64,000 bases of DNA from Tetracentron sinense (taxonomy: Eukaryota > Streptophyta > Magnoliopsida > Trochodendrales > Trochodendraceae). Shown one piece after another: positions 1 through 10,770 of this stretch; position 1 is the stretch's first letter, and every line of letters begins with the position of its first letter. A program made the position numbers and the translations under genes. The DNA is taken from NCBI GenBank assembly GCA_015143295.1, contig CM026556.1:15810547-15874546 (forward strand). The letters are read 5' to 3'. The notes beneath the pieces were generated by a model that was not told the DNA's origin, searched no databases, and worked only from the letters and a program-made list of their open reading frames with translations.

Positions 1-439
1 TTTTCTTGACCGGGACAATAAGACTAGAGGAATTTTCTACCATTGTACAATCCATCTTCCTCAAAGGGACTAGATGATCACCTTTCAGAGCTTGAAGAAG
101 GTCAACTTGTTCAGTCTCGTAGATCCGGAAGGGATCGGCTGGTTTATCCTTCTTAGACTTCTGGGAAGATTCGACCAAAGCTATAGTTGGTTGTCCTTAT
201 TTTGTTGAAGACTTTTGGGTATATTTGAATACCCTTTTCAGAACTGCAGTTTGGGCAGGTCCATGATTGCTTTTTGGACTACTTTTAACATTTTCTCCTT
301 TGGGCTTTTATTGAATACTTCTTTGGGCACTCTTGACATAGAAACGCATATATGTATAATATGCCTTTGCATCATTAAATAGATCATCATCAGTATCGAT
401 CCTTGCTTGCCTGTTCCCTTGAGGGTATTTAAGTCATTG

Positions 440-765
440 GTGAGAAGTGGATGACATGACTAGATGGTTATGCATCCACTGATGTCCCAATATGGCATTA
501 TACGATGTATCAACATCGATCACCAGAAACATTGTGGTTTCAACAATATCCCCAAACCTGGTTTTGAGGTTGATCATGCCCATGGGCTTTTGGTCATTTT
601 GGTTGAAGCCTTAAATGATCAGGTTGCTTTCATGAAGCCGGCCTATCTGTACGCCAAGCTTGGATAGCATCCTTTTTGGGAGGATATTGACCACCGAACC
701 TCCATTAATCATTACTCGGGAAATGCTAGTTTCATTAACTAGACCCGTGATGAATAATGACCGAT
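440..765 (-). pseudogene. Retroviral-type aspartic protease remnant of T1
   Basis: The reverse strand encodes the Tat-type protease: a GGSVVNILPK active-site flank near 690-730, then INLKTRFG, and the C-terminal block DTSYNAILGHQWMHNHL near 455-525. The protease would cleave the Gag-Pol precursor. The catalytic aspartate before GGS reads as asparagine (codon AAT), and the frame breaks several times, so it is dead. The same C-terminal block occurs in T2 at 42545-42624, where the copia H2 LTR has inserted. Confidence 0.7.
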
Positions 766-844
766 TGTGTTGGAGAGTCTCAGCTCGCATGTCTTCATCA
801 TCAAAAGTGATTGTGAAGAGGCAGGAAGTTCCTGTTTCAAGAGG

Positions 845-1072
845 CTACGGTGGCTGACTTGTAACTTCTTTAGAGAAATCTTCCGGATTGGAGAGGGCAT
901 ATATGAGAGACCTTCTCAATTCAAGGGACATCTTGAGAGCGTCATAAATGCTTAACAAGGAAGGGATTTTCTTTAAATGGGCCAGAATATCGTACTTGAC
1001 CCTCTCATTTTTGGGAGCGGTTTGGGCTGGGGCCAGTTGAGTTCTAGCCCAATTTTCATGTTGGACTGGCAC
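845..1072 (-). pseudogene. Conserved gag-protease linker segment of T1
   Basis: A 75-codon open stretch on the minus strand contains VKYDILAHLKKIPSLLSIYDAL followed by a SLELRRSLIYAL-like helix. This matches the conserved segment that lies just upstream of the protease in Tat-lineage polyproteins (a family resemblance recalled, not searched). Its function is unknown. The flanking frame is broken on both sides, so only a fragment survives. Confidence 0.55.
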
Positions 1073-2483
1073 AAACCTCGGTTGTAGCTTTCTTCCTAAT
1101 CGAAGGTTGAGTTGAAAGACTTTAACAATTGTCTAATCTATTATTTCAGACGACTCTCCTTCTAAGAGTTGGACTATGTTCACGGAATTGAAGTCCAGCT
1201 TCCTTTTCTTGCTTTAAAGGGCAATCGCCTTCTTCTTTCACATTGCCCTGTCAGACTTCCAGGGTGGGCTAAAATTTGTTCAAATGCTAGTGAATTGTTA
1301 GCTGGCCCTGAGTTTAGGACTGCTTCTTCTATTGGAGGGTACTTATTCAAACCGACTGTAGCAGGTGAATCTTGATTCCCGGGTTAAGTTGAGATTTGCA
1401 CTGATCGTTGCATCTGACGATGGTTTAGATTTGGGGCCTCAGGTGTATTTAGCCTTTCTTAGGAGAAATCAAATTGTACGTGTTCATTATCCGCCTCTCA
1501 TTCTCCTCCAAATGAAAATCCTTCAAAAAGATCTTAAAGTCCCATAGGCGTCCATCCTGGTATGGATGGTCTTCTTTCTGGGAGTTTAATATCTTTAGAT
1601 TGATCTAGCTAATCTTGAAATGCCTGGTGCCTTTCTGGAATGCAGGCTGCCACTTGTCTTGACATATTCAACCATGAAGGGTCTTCATTTGAGACCGCAT
1701 CGATGACATAACAAGAGAAGATATTGGATTTATCTCCCGAGTCTGTTGACTAGAGGCTATCCTAATCACAGTCGGAGTAGAAGTCTGGAGGGTTGAAGTC
1801 CGTCAAGGTGATTTTCATTAATGGCTTTTCCAGAAGAGTATCTTAGGTTGGGCCATTTTTCTTGGCTTTCCTTGTCCTTTCCCTTTTCTTCTTCTTTTCA
1901 GCCTTGACTATGCACTTCCCTTCTTTTCTTCGGGCTTAAGCCTGCCTTGTAGCTTGAGCTTGCTTTTTAGCATCAGCATTTTGGGCTAATTGTTTTTTCT
2001 TCTTGGCTCCCTTGCTTTCAAAGAGAGTCCAATCTTCTTCATCTGATGGTTTATCGTCAGGAAGGTTACCACTTGAAGATGCTTCATCTTTTTCAAATGG
2101 TTCTGAAGCCACCACCATATCAGATGTAGCTGCCTGCTAGAGGTCTTGATCAATAACAATCTCTTTATTGTCCAGAAGTCATTGAATGATGTCATTTAGT
2201 ACAAAGCAGCCCCCTATTTTTTGACTGATTATACGATGATAAGGATAATATTTGGGATCATCTTTCATCCCGATCTCTTGAGGTCTTTTGCTTTCTAGGA
2301 GAGTGAGAAGTTAATTGATGAGAAGGTCTTCAAATAGATCTTCAACAATGTCTTCAGAGAATGAATATGTTTTATTCATTCTTTCTTCAATGGTGATCTT
2401 CTTTGTTGGATCGCGCTTATTTTGCCATTATGGCCTTCTGACTCCACCTTGAGCTGGTTTGTACCAATCTTGATTGGTGATTT
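1073..2483 (-). pseudogene. Degenerate gag/linker of T1
   Basis: No long open frame survives. The best piece is 1936-2118 (minus), an acidic then lysine/alanine/glutamine-rich low-complexity stretch (EEDWTLFESKGAKKKKQ) of the kind found in Tat gag C-terminal linkers. The stretch ends at the first solo LTR, and T1 resumes at 4939. Assignment rests mainly on position between gag and protease. Confidence 0.45.
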
Positions 2484-2767
2484 TGTAACGCCCCGAAATA
2501 CCCCCTAGGAGTTTAGGGATATTTTAGGTGTCACACTACGTACCTATCAAACCATCCTGTAATGCACAAGATAAAATACAGTACTAACAACGATAATCAG
2601 AGCGCGGAAGCTATCATATATGCGGAAGCGTAAACAAATTTTCATTTCTTCTAATGATCCAAAATAGTATTCCAAGTTAACATAAATACAAGACATGTCT
2701 AAGTCTAAGGTGGACAGGCCCACCTATCAAAACATCAAAATACACAAGACCCTCTCATACTCTCCCC

Positions 2768-2908
2768 TCAACAGTAGTCGAGGTATGGCCACGCATCGAG
2801 GTCTCGATCCGCCTGAGACTGTAATGGAATAGCCGGCTCTCTCTCCTCTATATACTCTTCCTCGATCCAAGGCTCCAGGTCGAGGGCTCCCTCAGTACCT
2901 GTCGACAT
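2768..2908 (-). CDS. LTR micro-ORF, 46 codons plus stop (B type)
   Basis: ATG at 2908 reads leftward to TGA (2768-2770). The product starts MSTGTEGALD, has the core PWIEEEYIEEREP and ends YLDYC. The same frame, length, core and last residues occur in LTRs at 52818-52958 and 63840-63980, and a 39-codon relative occurs in A-type LTRs. The peptide is acidic, without a signal peptide or membrane segment. No named family is recognised. It lies about 290-430 bp before the LTR's 3' end, probably in the transcribed leader. Coding status is inferred from frame conservation only. Confidence 0.4.
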   Translation of the reverse strand: MSTGTEGALDLEPWIEEEYIEEREPAIPLQSQADRDLDAWPYLDYC

Positions 2909-3196
2909 GAAAGTACGGCTGAGCATAGAATACTCAGCGAGTACAAGCTACTAGCAGACCATAACAATAATAAAACACACAATAGTAATATCATACAAGT
3001 AGTAATAGAAACATCACAAAAGAAACAGTATAAGGCATGATACAATACAAGCATCCTGACGTGCGTACATGAATGCGAAAACGCCGACAAAACTCATGCT
3101 TGAAAACCCATGTCATATCCTGGTATGCCTCGTAGAAATCATGTATGCGTGCATGCATGAATGCATGATCATCATCTTGTAAACCTCCATCTCGTA

Positions 3197-3547
3197 ACTT
3201 ATGAGCCAGAGGCTAGCACCCGAATCTCCCTGGGCTGCCAACCTCCTTGATATGCAATGCACTTGTGAGCTAGAGGCTAGCACCCGAATGTCCCTGGGCT
3301 ACCAACCTCCTTGTTATGAAATGCATGGTTTTCTTGTGAGCCAGAGGTTAGTACCCGAATGTCCCTGGGCTACCAACCTCCTTGACAATAGGTGATTTTT
3401 ATTACTTGTTTAGTTTTCTTGTGAGCCAGAGGCTAGTACCCGAATGTCCCTGGGCTACCAACCTCCTTGACAATAGGTGTTTTAGGGGTTATCTTGTGAG
3501 CCAGAGGTTAGTACCCGAATCCTCCCTGGGCTACCAACCTCCTTGAC
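3197..3547 (-). repeat. Tandem repeat in solo LTR 1, five imperfect units
   Basis: Five copies of a block of about 50 bp (GAGCCAGAGGCTAGTACCCG ... CTGGGCTACCAACCTCC) are separated by variable spacers, giving a period of about 68-83 bp. The same block is repeated four times in both LTRs of element B (45475-45750 and 52255-52525), so the array belongs to the LTR family. Confidence 0.8.
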
Positions 3548-4536
3548 ATGCAATATTTTCTTGTTGTTTATTATATGCACATGCTCTTGAAATCTCGGTT
3601 CATGCTATCATGCGTGCTCGTGTACGTGTCCATAGTGACAATCATGATAATGGGAATAACCAAGATATGACATTACAATTCAATTCATGATATGAACATA
3701 GGTAACATAAGTAGTTTGCATAACATTTGATCAATTTATCATTTATAAGAATGCATGCATAAAACCCATTTCTATATTCTTCATTGAGATCATTTATTCA
3801 TAGTTTAGGTATTTTGTCAAACACTTTCATACATTATTCCTTAGTAGTTTATCTCCTTCTTTTTAATGCATATTTTCCATTCAATCACACAATGGTAAGT
3901 TTGTTATTTGTACTATGCCCATCCTCCATTTTCCAATCCACAACCCACACATCATACATCACACATTTGGCATCCAATCGCCGTATCCAACCTCCATCCA
4001 AGCATCCCTACCCTTTCTTTATCTTGTTTATATTTATTATAGATGACACATTTTGTAAGGAATAAAACATACTAACAAGAATCATATTTCATAAGGAAAA
4101 CCTAGATTTATTGCTAGGGTAAGTTAGTAGGGTGTACTAACCTTAGATCAAGGCTTGATCTTGAAGAAACCTTGAAATAGAAGCTCTATTTGGAAGGAGG
4201 AAGCCTTTGCTTGAAGGGGACTTGAGTTGGGGAAGAAACCCCTTTCAAAAACGTGAGTGAGTGCTGCCCTAGCTTGGAGAGTGGCTCCCACATGAGCTTG
4301 AGCCTTGAACTTGAAGCAATCCAAGCTTGAGGATGACCTAGGATGGTCCACCCCTTTGATTCCTTCCTCAATGGAAATCCTAGGTTAGAAACCCCCTTCT
4401 TCTCACTCTCTATCTCTCAATTTCTCTTAAGTGATGAGAATGAGGCCCTAAGGCTCGGGCAAAGCCTTATAGGAAAGGCTTTAACCCCCAAAAGACGAAA
4501 ACGCCCTTAATGAAATTTCTGCAAAAAAACGCAAAG

Positions 4537-4721
4537 ACCGAGCGATCGGTGGTTATGACCGATCGATCGGTTGCCTACCGAGCGATCGGTGTTATTGACC
4601 GATCGACCGGTCAAAAACTCACTCTCTGGAAAATTTCCCCATACAAAATCTTTGACCATGCGATAGCTATCGATCGATCGGTTTTGGACCGATCGATCGC
4701 TGAATGGACCGAGCGATCGGT
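4537..4721. promoter_or_regulatory. Phased array of seven 14-bp palindromes in LTR U3
   Basis: Copies and near-copies of the palindrome ACCGATCGATCGGT start at 4537, 4558, 4577, 4598, then 4669, 4688, 4708. Start-to-start distances are 21, 19, 21, a 71-bp gap, then 19 and 20, close to two DNA turns per step. The same plan is seen in solo LTR 2 and both LTRs of B. Position in U3 suggests enhancer or binding-site function, which is inference. Confidence 0.65.
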
Positions 4722-4938
4722 GCTCTGTAGGTCTGGACTGTTTTGACCATATCTTTTGACTCGCTCGTCGGATTTCGACGATTCAACTTGCGTTGGGTTC
4801 GTCTTTCGAAAACGCACATTTCTAATATTTCGGAATTTACAATTTCTCTCTTATTTATTAATTAGACTATGAGGAAGGCCAATTAGCTACGAAAACGGTA
4901 TTCATTAAGTATAGAAAAATCCGGGGTGCTACAGATTT

Positions 4939-5185
4939 ACCATTGTTCGATTGACTGATTGGTCTACTGGCACTTGGTGATGGTTGCACAGTCTTTTTTG
5001 TTTCAACTACTACAGTCGTTGAGGATTCAAGGCGATCAGTGCCTCTACCTCGCCTTCTCTTTCCTATGTGGCTCTTCATGTTATGTGTTTTTGCACATAA
5101 GTCTTCAAAACCAGTAAAGGCTTGAGCCATGTGGGTAGTTCAAAGATCATACGTGAAGTTGTTGAGGCACATCCGGCTAAGTTCC
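4939..5185 (-). pseudogene. T1 gag segment between solo LTRs 1 and 2
   Basis: A short piece of T1 interior. The minus strand holds an open stretch with MAQAFTGFEDLCAKTHNMKSH, rich in Lys/Arg/Ser further on, consistent with a gag C-terminal region. GTTCC at 5181-5185 is the left target-site duplication of solo LTR 2, and GATTT at 4934-4938 just before it is the right one of solo LTR 1. Confidence 0.5.
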
Positions 5186-5484
5186 TGTCGTGACCCAAAA
5201 CCCACCCTAGGAGTTAGAGTGAACTTTGGACGACTAATCATGGCTTACATGACTTGCTTGACAAACCAACCTACAAAAACCCACAGAACGTATACAATAG
5301 AGGATATAAACAGCGAAAACATACTCTAACATAGCACAGCGGAAGTCTAAACAAACCTCTATGTATATACAAATCCAAGTTTACACAAAAGAAATCCAAA
5401 AGAAAGTGCGGACAGACCCGCCAAAATACATGAATGTATATCTCTCATCTCACCCACAGCTATTCACTCAGAATCTACCACCAC

Positions 5485-5604
5485 CTAATAATAACCCTCT
5501 CTCTGAGGCTCCTCCACCGGCTCCTCAACGTACTCCTCCTCCACCCAAGGGCTTGGAGCACATACATCAAATGGAGTAGCAGCTCCCTCAGAACCTGCCG
5601 ACAT
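5485..5604 (-). CDS. LTR micro-ORF, 39 codons plus stop (A type)
   Basis: ATG at 5604 reads leftward to TAG (5485-5487). The product begins MSAGSEGAATPFDVCAP, then PWVEEEYVEEP, and ends EGYY. Sequence and length match the A-type micro-ORFs at 8461-8580, 18051-18170, 23468-23587 and 27804-27923. Translation is unproven; indel-free conservation across old solo LTRs is the evidence. Confidence 0.4.
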   Translation of the reverse strand: MSAGSEGAATPFDVCAPSPWVEEEYVEEPVEEPQREGYY

Positions 5605-5959
5605 AAATGTACGGCTGAGCATGGAATACTCAGCGTGTACCAAATATTAACCAACAGTCATAGCATATAGATAGCGATACATAGAGCAGGAAACAATTCA
5701 CACATGCAAAGCAGGAATAATTCATATCATAACAATAAAGTAAAGCAGTATATAATCATGCTTGCATTCATAAAAGCTGATAAAACCCTTGAAAACACCG
5801 TGTGCTTGACTTGACTTAAGGTACCATTTTCATGCTTGAAAACTCGTCTTGTCTATCTTGCTTGATTCTTGTATGTCGTGTCATGTCATGCATGTCATGC
5901 GTGCTTGCTTGTGATCATGTAACTTGTGAGATACACTTGTAAGATGCGCTTGTGAGATG

Positions 5960-6062
5960 CCTTGAGAGGGAAGGGAGACCCTTCTTCATGAGATGTATGT
6001 ACTTGCGAGGGAAGGGAGGCCCTTCGTTATGCTACGCACTTGTGAGTGAGGGGAGACCCCTC
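5960..6062 (-). repeat. Small-hairpin tandem repeat in solo LTR 2
   Basis: Three repeats each contain a 6-bp stem and 3-base loop: GAAGGG-AGA-CCCTTC, then GAAGGG-AGG-CCCTTC, then GAGGGG-AGA-CCCCTC. The last differs from the others by a paired change on both sides of the stem. The same array is in solo LTR 3 and element A. Confidence 0.65.
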
Positions 6063-6981
6063 GTGGAATGTTTGTTCTTGTTTTCTCGTGAAAAGTGAGG
6101 TAAAACATATCGTAGGATATGTCCCACCTCTAACCATGTTCTTGAAAACCTCGGTAAATCATGTCATGGATACCGTGCTCGTGGGAAACATGTACATACT
6201 TGCATTTAAATTTAAATATGACATTTGGGTAATTCACCACACATGTAACATCAATGATTGAGCAATGCAATATTCACATCATTTAGGGAAAGCAAGAAAA
6301 CACGCTATCATAGGCCCTAGAAATTTCCATAATTTACTAGGCATGCATTTCCTAATTTACAACTCACTTCATTCACCTTGGCATTTCATCAAACATGGTG
6401 TGTTCATTATTCATTATTAATTTAAACTTAAATCATGCTTTTCTAGGTGAGTTTACTCACATCATAAATGTGTGTTTATTATGGATACAATGCCCTCCCC
6501 CGTTTCAATCATCACAACACAACCATTGGCATCCAATCGCCTATTCCATCTCCATTCACCACGTTCACACTTCCAAACTCATAGCACATGTACAAAGGAA
6601 GGAAACAAAGAGAAATAAAGGGAAAGAGGAGCTATAACTAGGAGGGTAGCAAGAGGTACCGACCTTGACAAATGAGGGAAAGAATCCCCTTCCAAAACAT
6701 TCGTGAGGCGCTGCCCTAGCTTGGAGAAACTCCTCCTTGCGTGCTTGAACTGGAATCTTGAAGCAATCCAAGCTTGAGGTGATTGTGGGTCTTGAAACCC
6801 CTTTGATTTCTCCCCAAAAGCAAACCCTAGGTTAGGGAACCCTTCTCCTCTTCCTCTAACTCTCAAAATACTCTAAGTGTTGTGTATGAACCCTCAAATG
6901 TTCGGGCAAAGCCTTTAAGGCATGAGTGAAGAGCCCAAAAGACGAAAACACCCTTAATGAAATTTTTGCAAAAACACGAGG

Positions 6982-7165
6982 ACCGAGCGATCGGTGGTTA
7001 TAACTGATCGATCAGTTGCCTACCGAGCGATCGGTGTGTTGACCGAGCTCTCGACCAAAAAATAACTCTCTGGAAAATTTCCCCATACAAATTCTTCGAC
7101 TAGTCGATAGCTACCGATCGATCGGTTTTGGACCGATCAATTGCTCCATGGACCGAGCGATCGGT
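6982..7165. promoter_or_regulatory. Phased palindrome array in solo LTR 2
   Basis: Sites start at 6982, 7003, 7022, 7042, then 7113, 7132, 7152. Steps are 21, 19, 20, gap 71, 19, 20, the same plan as in solo LTR 1 and B. One site reads ACTGATCGATCAGT, still a perfect palindrome although both halves have changed; paired CpG decay could also produce this. Confidence 0.6.
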
Positions 7166-7380
7166 TGCCTGCAGGTCCAAATTGTTTTGGCCATATCTTT
7201 TGACTCGTTCGTCAGATTTTGACGATTCAACTTGCGTTGGGTTCGTACTTTGAAAATGAACATTTTGATGTTTTGGAATATTCAATTTCTTCCTTCTTTA
7301 TTAATTGTACTACTTTAAAGATAAATTGGCTAAGAAAGTGCCATGTATTAAGCATGAAAAGTCTGGGGCTCTACAGTTCC

Positions 7381-8167
7381 AGTTGAGTAAACTTTTGAGG
7401 ATAGGAGAAGGTAATGAATTATGTTATAGACTCATTGTCTCTCTATCTGGTTTCAATCAATTCTGAAATACCCACTCTTCTTTGAGTGTTGTAGAATTAC
7501 TTGCTAAATTCATTAACCATCGTGCTCCAATCAGTAATCGAAGCCTCGGGAAGGTTGGCATACCATATGAATATAGCACCTTCTAGAGATTGCATGAAGA
7601 GTTGGAGACAAAGAGCTCCAGTCTTGGATGCTAATCCATACCTCAAAAGGAAATGAGACAAATGTTACCTTGGATCTTCGGTACCATCAAACATTTTGAA
7701 TGTTGGTTGAATGAAGCCCAGCGAGAATAAAACCGCATCTATGATAGCTGGATAGAGCTTCACAATCATCCAGACATCCTCTTCTTTTCCTTTGGCCTAC
7801 CACATTTGATTGCGAATAGTCTCTTCAATTACAGCAAGAAAAGACGGTGATATTCCTCCTATGAGGGCGGCTTGATTTGGAATAGGACCTATTCTGGGTA
7901 CCCTTGGATGATTTGGAGGTGTAGGGATTGTACCTTGATTACTGCTATTTCCTTGGTACGGGAAACGGGGTCCTGGTGTCGATGCAGATTTGAGAGTTGA
8001 CAAGTTGAGGGGTTATTCCCCTGAACTGCATTCCCATCCAAATTTGCCATCATAACTACTACCGGTCGTTCAGACACTGGTCCCTGTAGCTGGAACAGAT
8101 TCAGAAATTCTTCTTCCATGAAGTAAGTGCCAGGCATCCCGTATAGAGGATTAGGTGCATTGAAAAC
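7381..8167 (-). pseudogene. T1 gag core segment
   Basis: Minus-strand gag sequence between solo LTRs 2 and 3. Readable parts include 7797-8003, proline/glycine/asparagine-rich and ending with an ISPSFLAVIEETIRNQMW helix, and overlapping 7889-8137. The segment 7440-7790 reads like the capsid domain of Tat gag in short broken frames. No zinc knuckle was seen. AAAAC at 8163-8167 is the left target-site duplication of solo LTR 3. Confidence 0.5.
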
Positions 8168-8460
8168 TGTCGCGACCCAAAACCCACCCTAGGAGTTAGA
8201 GTGAACTTTGGACGACTAATCATGACTTGCTTGACAACTAACCTGCAAAACCCACAGAGCATATACAATAGAGGATATAAACAGCGGAAACATACTCTAA
8301 CATAGCACAGCGGAAGACTACCAAACCTCTATGTATATACATACGCAAATCCAAGTTTATACAAAAAGTCTCCAAAAGAAAGTGCGGACATGCCCGCCAA
8401 AATACATGAATCTAACTCTCATCTCACCCACAGCTACTCCACTCAGAATCTAATCACCAC

Positions 8461-8580
8461 CTACTGATAACCCTCTACGGGAGGTTCCTCCAAAGGCTCC
8501 TCGACGTACTCCTCTTCCACCCATGGACCAGGAGCACAAACATCAAATGGGGCAGCAGCTCCCTCAGAACCTGCCGACAT
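8461..8580 (-). CDS. LTR micro-ORF, 39 codons plus stop (A type)
   Basis: ATG at 8580 to TAG (8461-8463). Product begins MSAGSEGAAAPFDVC, core PWVEEEYVEEPLEEP, ends EGYQ. It is one residue-type change from the copy in element A over most of its length. An upstream hairpin (GCTGAG / CTCAGC) precedes the ATG as in the other copies. No known family recognised. Confidence 0.4.
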   Translation of the reverse strand: MSAGSEGAAAPFDVCAPGPWVEEEYVEEPLEEPPVEGYQ

Positions 8581-8934
8581 AAGAAGTACGGCTGAGCATG
8601 GAATACTCAGCGGGTACTAAATACTAACCAACAATTATAGCGTAGAAATAGCAATACATAATCAGGAGCAATTCATATATGTCAAACGGAAACAATTCAC
8701 ATCATACAAGGAAGTAAAGCAGTTTATAATCATGCTTGTAATTCGTAGAAAACCGATAAATCCTCTTGAAACATCGTGTACTTGACTTGACTTGGAATAT
8801 CTTTTTGTACTTGAAAGCTTGTCATGTCTATCTTGCTTGATTCTTGTATATCGTGTCATGTCATGCATGTCATGCGTGCTTGCTTGTGATCATGTAACTT
8901 GTGAGATATCCTTGTGAGGTGTCCTTGTGAGATG

Positions 8935-9077
8935 CCTTGAGAGGGAAGGGAGACCCTTCTTTATGCAATGCACTTGCGAGGGAAGGGAGACCCTTCTTTA
9001 TGATATGTATGTACTTGCGAGGGAAGGGAGACCCTTCTTCATGATATGCACTTGTGAGTGAGGGGAGACCCCTCGTG
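8935..9077 (-). repeat. Small-hairpin tandem repeat in solo LTR 3
   Basis: Four units of about 40 bp, each holding a stem-loop: GAAGGG-AGA-CCCTTC three times and GAGGGG-AGA-CCCCTC once. The stem is kept by matched changes in the last unit. It lies between U3 and the micro-ORF. Confidence 0.65.
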
Positions 9078-9337
9078 GAATGTTGGTTCTTGTCTTCTTG
9101 TGAAAAGCGAGGTAAAACATATCGTAGGATATGTTCCACCTCTAACCATGTTCTTGGAAACCTCGATAAATCATGCCATGCATGCCGTGCTCGTGGAAAC
9201 CGTGTACATACTTGCATTCAAATTTAAAGATGACATTTGGGTAATTTCACAACACATATAGCATCAAAGATTGAGTAATGTAATATTCATAGCATTATGG
9301 GAAAGCAGGAAACACACTATCATAGTCCCTAGCAATA

Positions 9338-9583
9338 TTCATAATTTATTAGGCATGCATTTCCAGATTTTCAGCTCACTGTGTTCACCTTGGCATTTCA
9401 TCAAACATGGTGTGTTCATTATGGATTTACCCTACAACATGCTTTTCTAGATGGGTTTTATTCATAATTTATTAGGCATGCATTTCCAGATTTTCAGCTC
9501 ACTGTGTTCACCTTGGCATTTCATCAAACATGGTGTGTTCATTATGGATTTACCCTACAACATGCTTTTCGAGATGGGGTTTA
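9338..9583 (-). repeat. 123-bp direct tandem duplication in solo LTR 3
   Basis: The block beginning TTCATAATTTATTAGGCATG at 9338 is repeated at 9461 with only a few changes near the end. It is absent from element A and solo LTR 2, so it arose in this copy or its recent source. Confidence 0.85.
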
Positions 9584-9683
9584 TTCATATCATACATGTA
9601 CGTTCATTATTGGAACAATGCCCTTCCCCATTTGTTCATCACACACAACCATTGGCATCCAATCGCCCATCCCATCTCCATTC

Positions 9684-9748
9684 ATCATTCACCATTCACC
9701 ATTCACCATTCACCATTCACCATTCACCATTTACCATTTACCATTCAT
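9684..9748. repeat. 7-bp microsatellite (ATTCACC)n
   Basis: About nine ATTCACC/ATTTACC units in a row. A shorter inverted version lies in the LTR of element A near 17083-17125, so it is a variable family feature. Confidence 0.85.
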
Positions 9749-10154
9749 CCATCTCATAGCACATGTGTAAATGAAAGAAAATGAAGAGAAAAGAAGGGGA
9801 AAGAGGAACTATAACTAGGAGGGTAGTAAGAAGCACCGACCTTGAAGAAATGAGGAAGAAACCCTCTTTCCAAATGGCTGTGAGTAGCTGCCCTAGCTTG
9901 ATTCGTGAGCTCCACGAATGCTTGCACCGAAATCTTGAAGAAAACGGGCTTGAGGTTGATCTAGGGTCTCAAAACCCTTTGATTTCTCTCCAAAGTGGAA
10001 ACCCTAGATTGGAATCGCCTTCTCCTCTTTCTTCTATTCTCTCAAACTCTCTAAGTGTTGAATGACGCCCTAAAGGCTCGGGTTAAACTCTTAAGGTAAG
10101 AGTGAACTGACAAAAGACCGTAATACCCTTACTGGGATTTCTGCAACGACGCGA

Positions 10155-10770
10155 GGACCGTGAATAGTGCTGAACACATTGTGCTGTGAATAGTGCCAAC
10201 TCGTGGTGCCGTGAATAGTGCCAACTCGTGGTGCTGTGAATAGTGCAACTCGTGGTGCCATGAATAGTGCCAACTCGTGGTGCTGTGAATAGTGCAACTC
10301 GTGGTGCCATGAATAGTGCAACTCGTGGTGCCATGAATAGTGCCAACTCGTGGTGCCATGAATAGTGCAACTCGTGGTGCCATGAATAGTGCCAACTCGT
10401 GGTGCCGTGAATAGTGCAACTCGTGGTGCCGTGAATAGGGCAACTCGTGGTGCCATGAATAGTGCCAACTCGTGGTGCCATGAATAGTGCCAACTCGTGG
10501 TGCCATGAATAGTGCAACTCGTGGTGCCGTGAATAGTGCCAACTCGTGGTGCCATGAATAGTGCAACTCGTGGTGCCATGAATAGTGCAACTCGTGGTGC
10601 CGTGAATAGTGCCAACTCGTGGTGCCATGAATAGTGCAACTCGTGGTGCCGTGAATAGTGCAACTCGTGGTGCCGTGAATAGTGCAACTCGTGGTGCCGT
10701 GAATAGTGCCAACTCGTGGTGCCATGAATAGTGCAACTCGTGGTGCCATGAATAGTGCAACTCGTGGTGA
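10155..10770 (-). repeat. 24/25-bp tandem array in LTR U3, about 24 units
   Basis: Units of 24 or 25 bp (GAATAGTGCCAACTCGTGG plus TGCCAT/TGCCGT; the 24-bp form lacks one C) run without a break. Because the unit lacks stop codons, all three frames of one strand stay open for over 700 bp; those frames are not genes. The array occupies the U3 position held by the palindrome array in B-type LTRs and has about seven units in element A (16470-16660). Confidence 0.9.

Larger units (their letters stand above)
2484..4933 (-). mobile_element. Solo LTR 1 (B-type chromovirus LTR), TSD GATTT
   Basis: A complete LTR in reverse orientation: on the + strand it opens TGTAACGCCCCGAAATACCC and closes GGGGTGCTACA. 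GATTT at 2479-2483 is repeated exactly at 4934-4938, and no internal region is present. This is the product of LTR-LTR recombination after insertion into T1. From its own 5' end (right) it carries seven phased palindromes (4537-4721), a tandem repeat (3197-3547), a micro-ORF (2768-2908) and the conserved end block CTCCTAGGGGGTATTTC. It resembles the LTRs of element B. Confidence 0.92.
5186..7375 (-). mobile_element. Solo LTR 2 (chromovirus, mixed A/B modules), TSD GTTCC
   Basis: A reverse-oriented complete LTR, + strand ends TGTCGTGACCCAAAACCC and GGGGCTCTACA. GTTCC flanks both sides (5181-5185 and 7376-7380). Its micro-ORF (5485-5604) and hairpin repeats (about 5960-6062) are A-type, like element A and solo LTR 3, but its U3 carries the palindrome array (6982-7165) seen in B and solo LTR 1. 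It is therefore a natural recombinant of the two LTR layouts. Confidence 0.92.

Noticed and set aside
3197-3547. Regular repeats with spacers that could suggest a CRISPR array
   Set aside because: Repeats are long, diverged and inside an LTR of a plant retrotransposon; the genome is eukaryotic.
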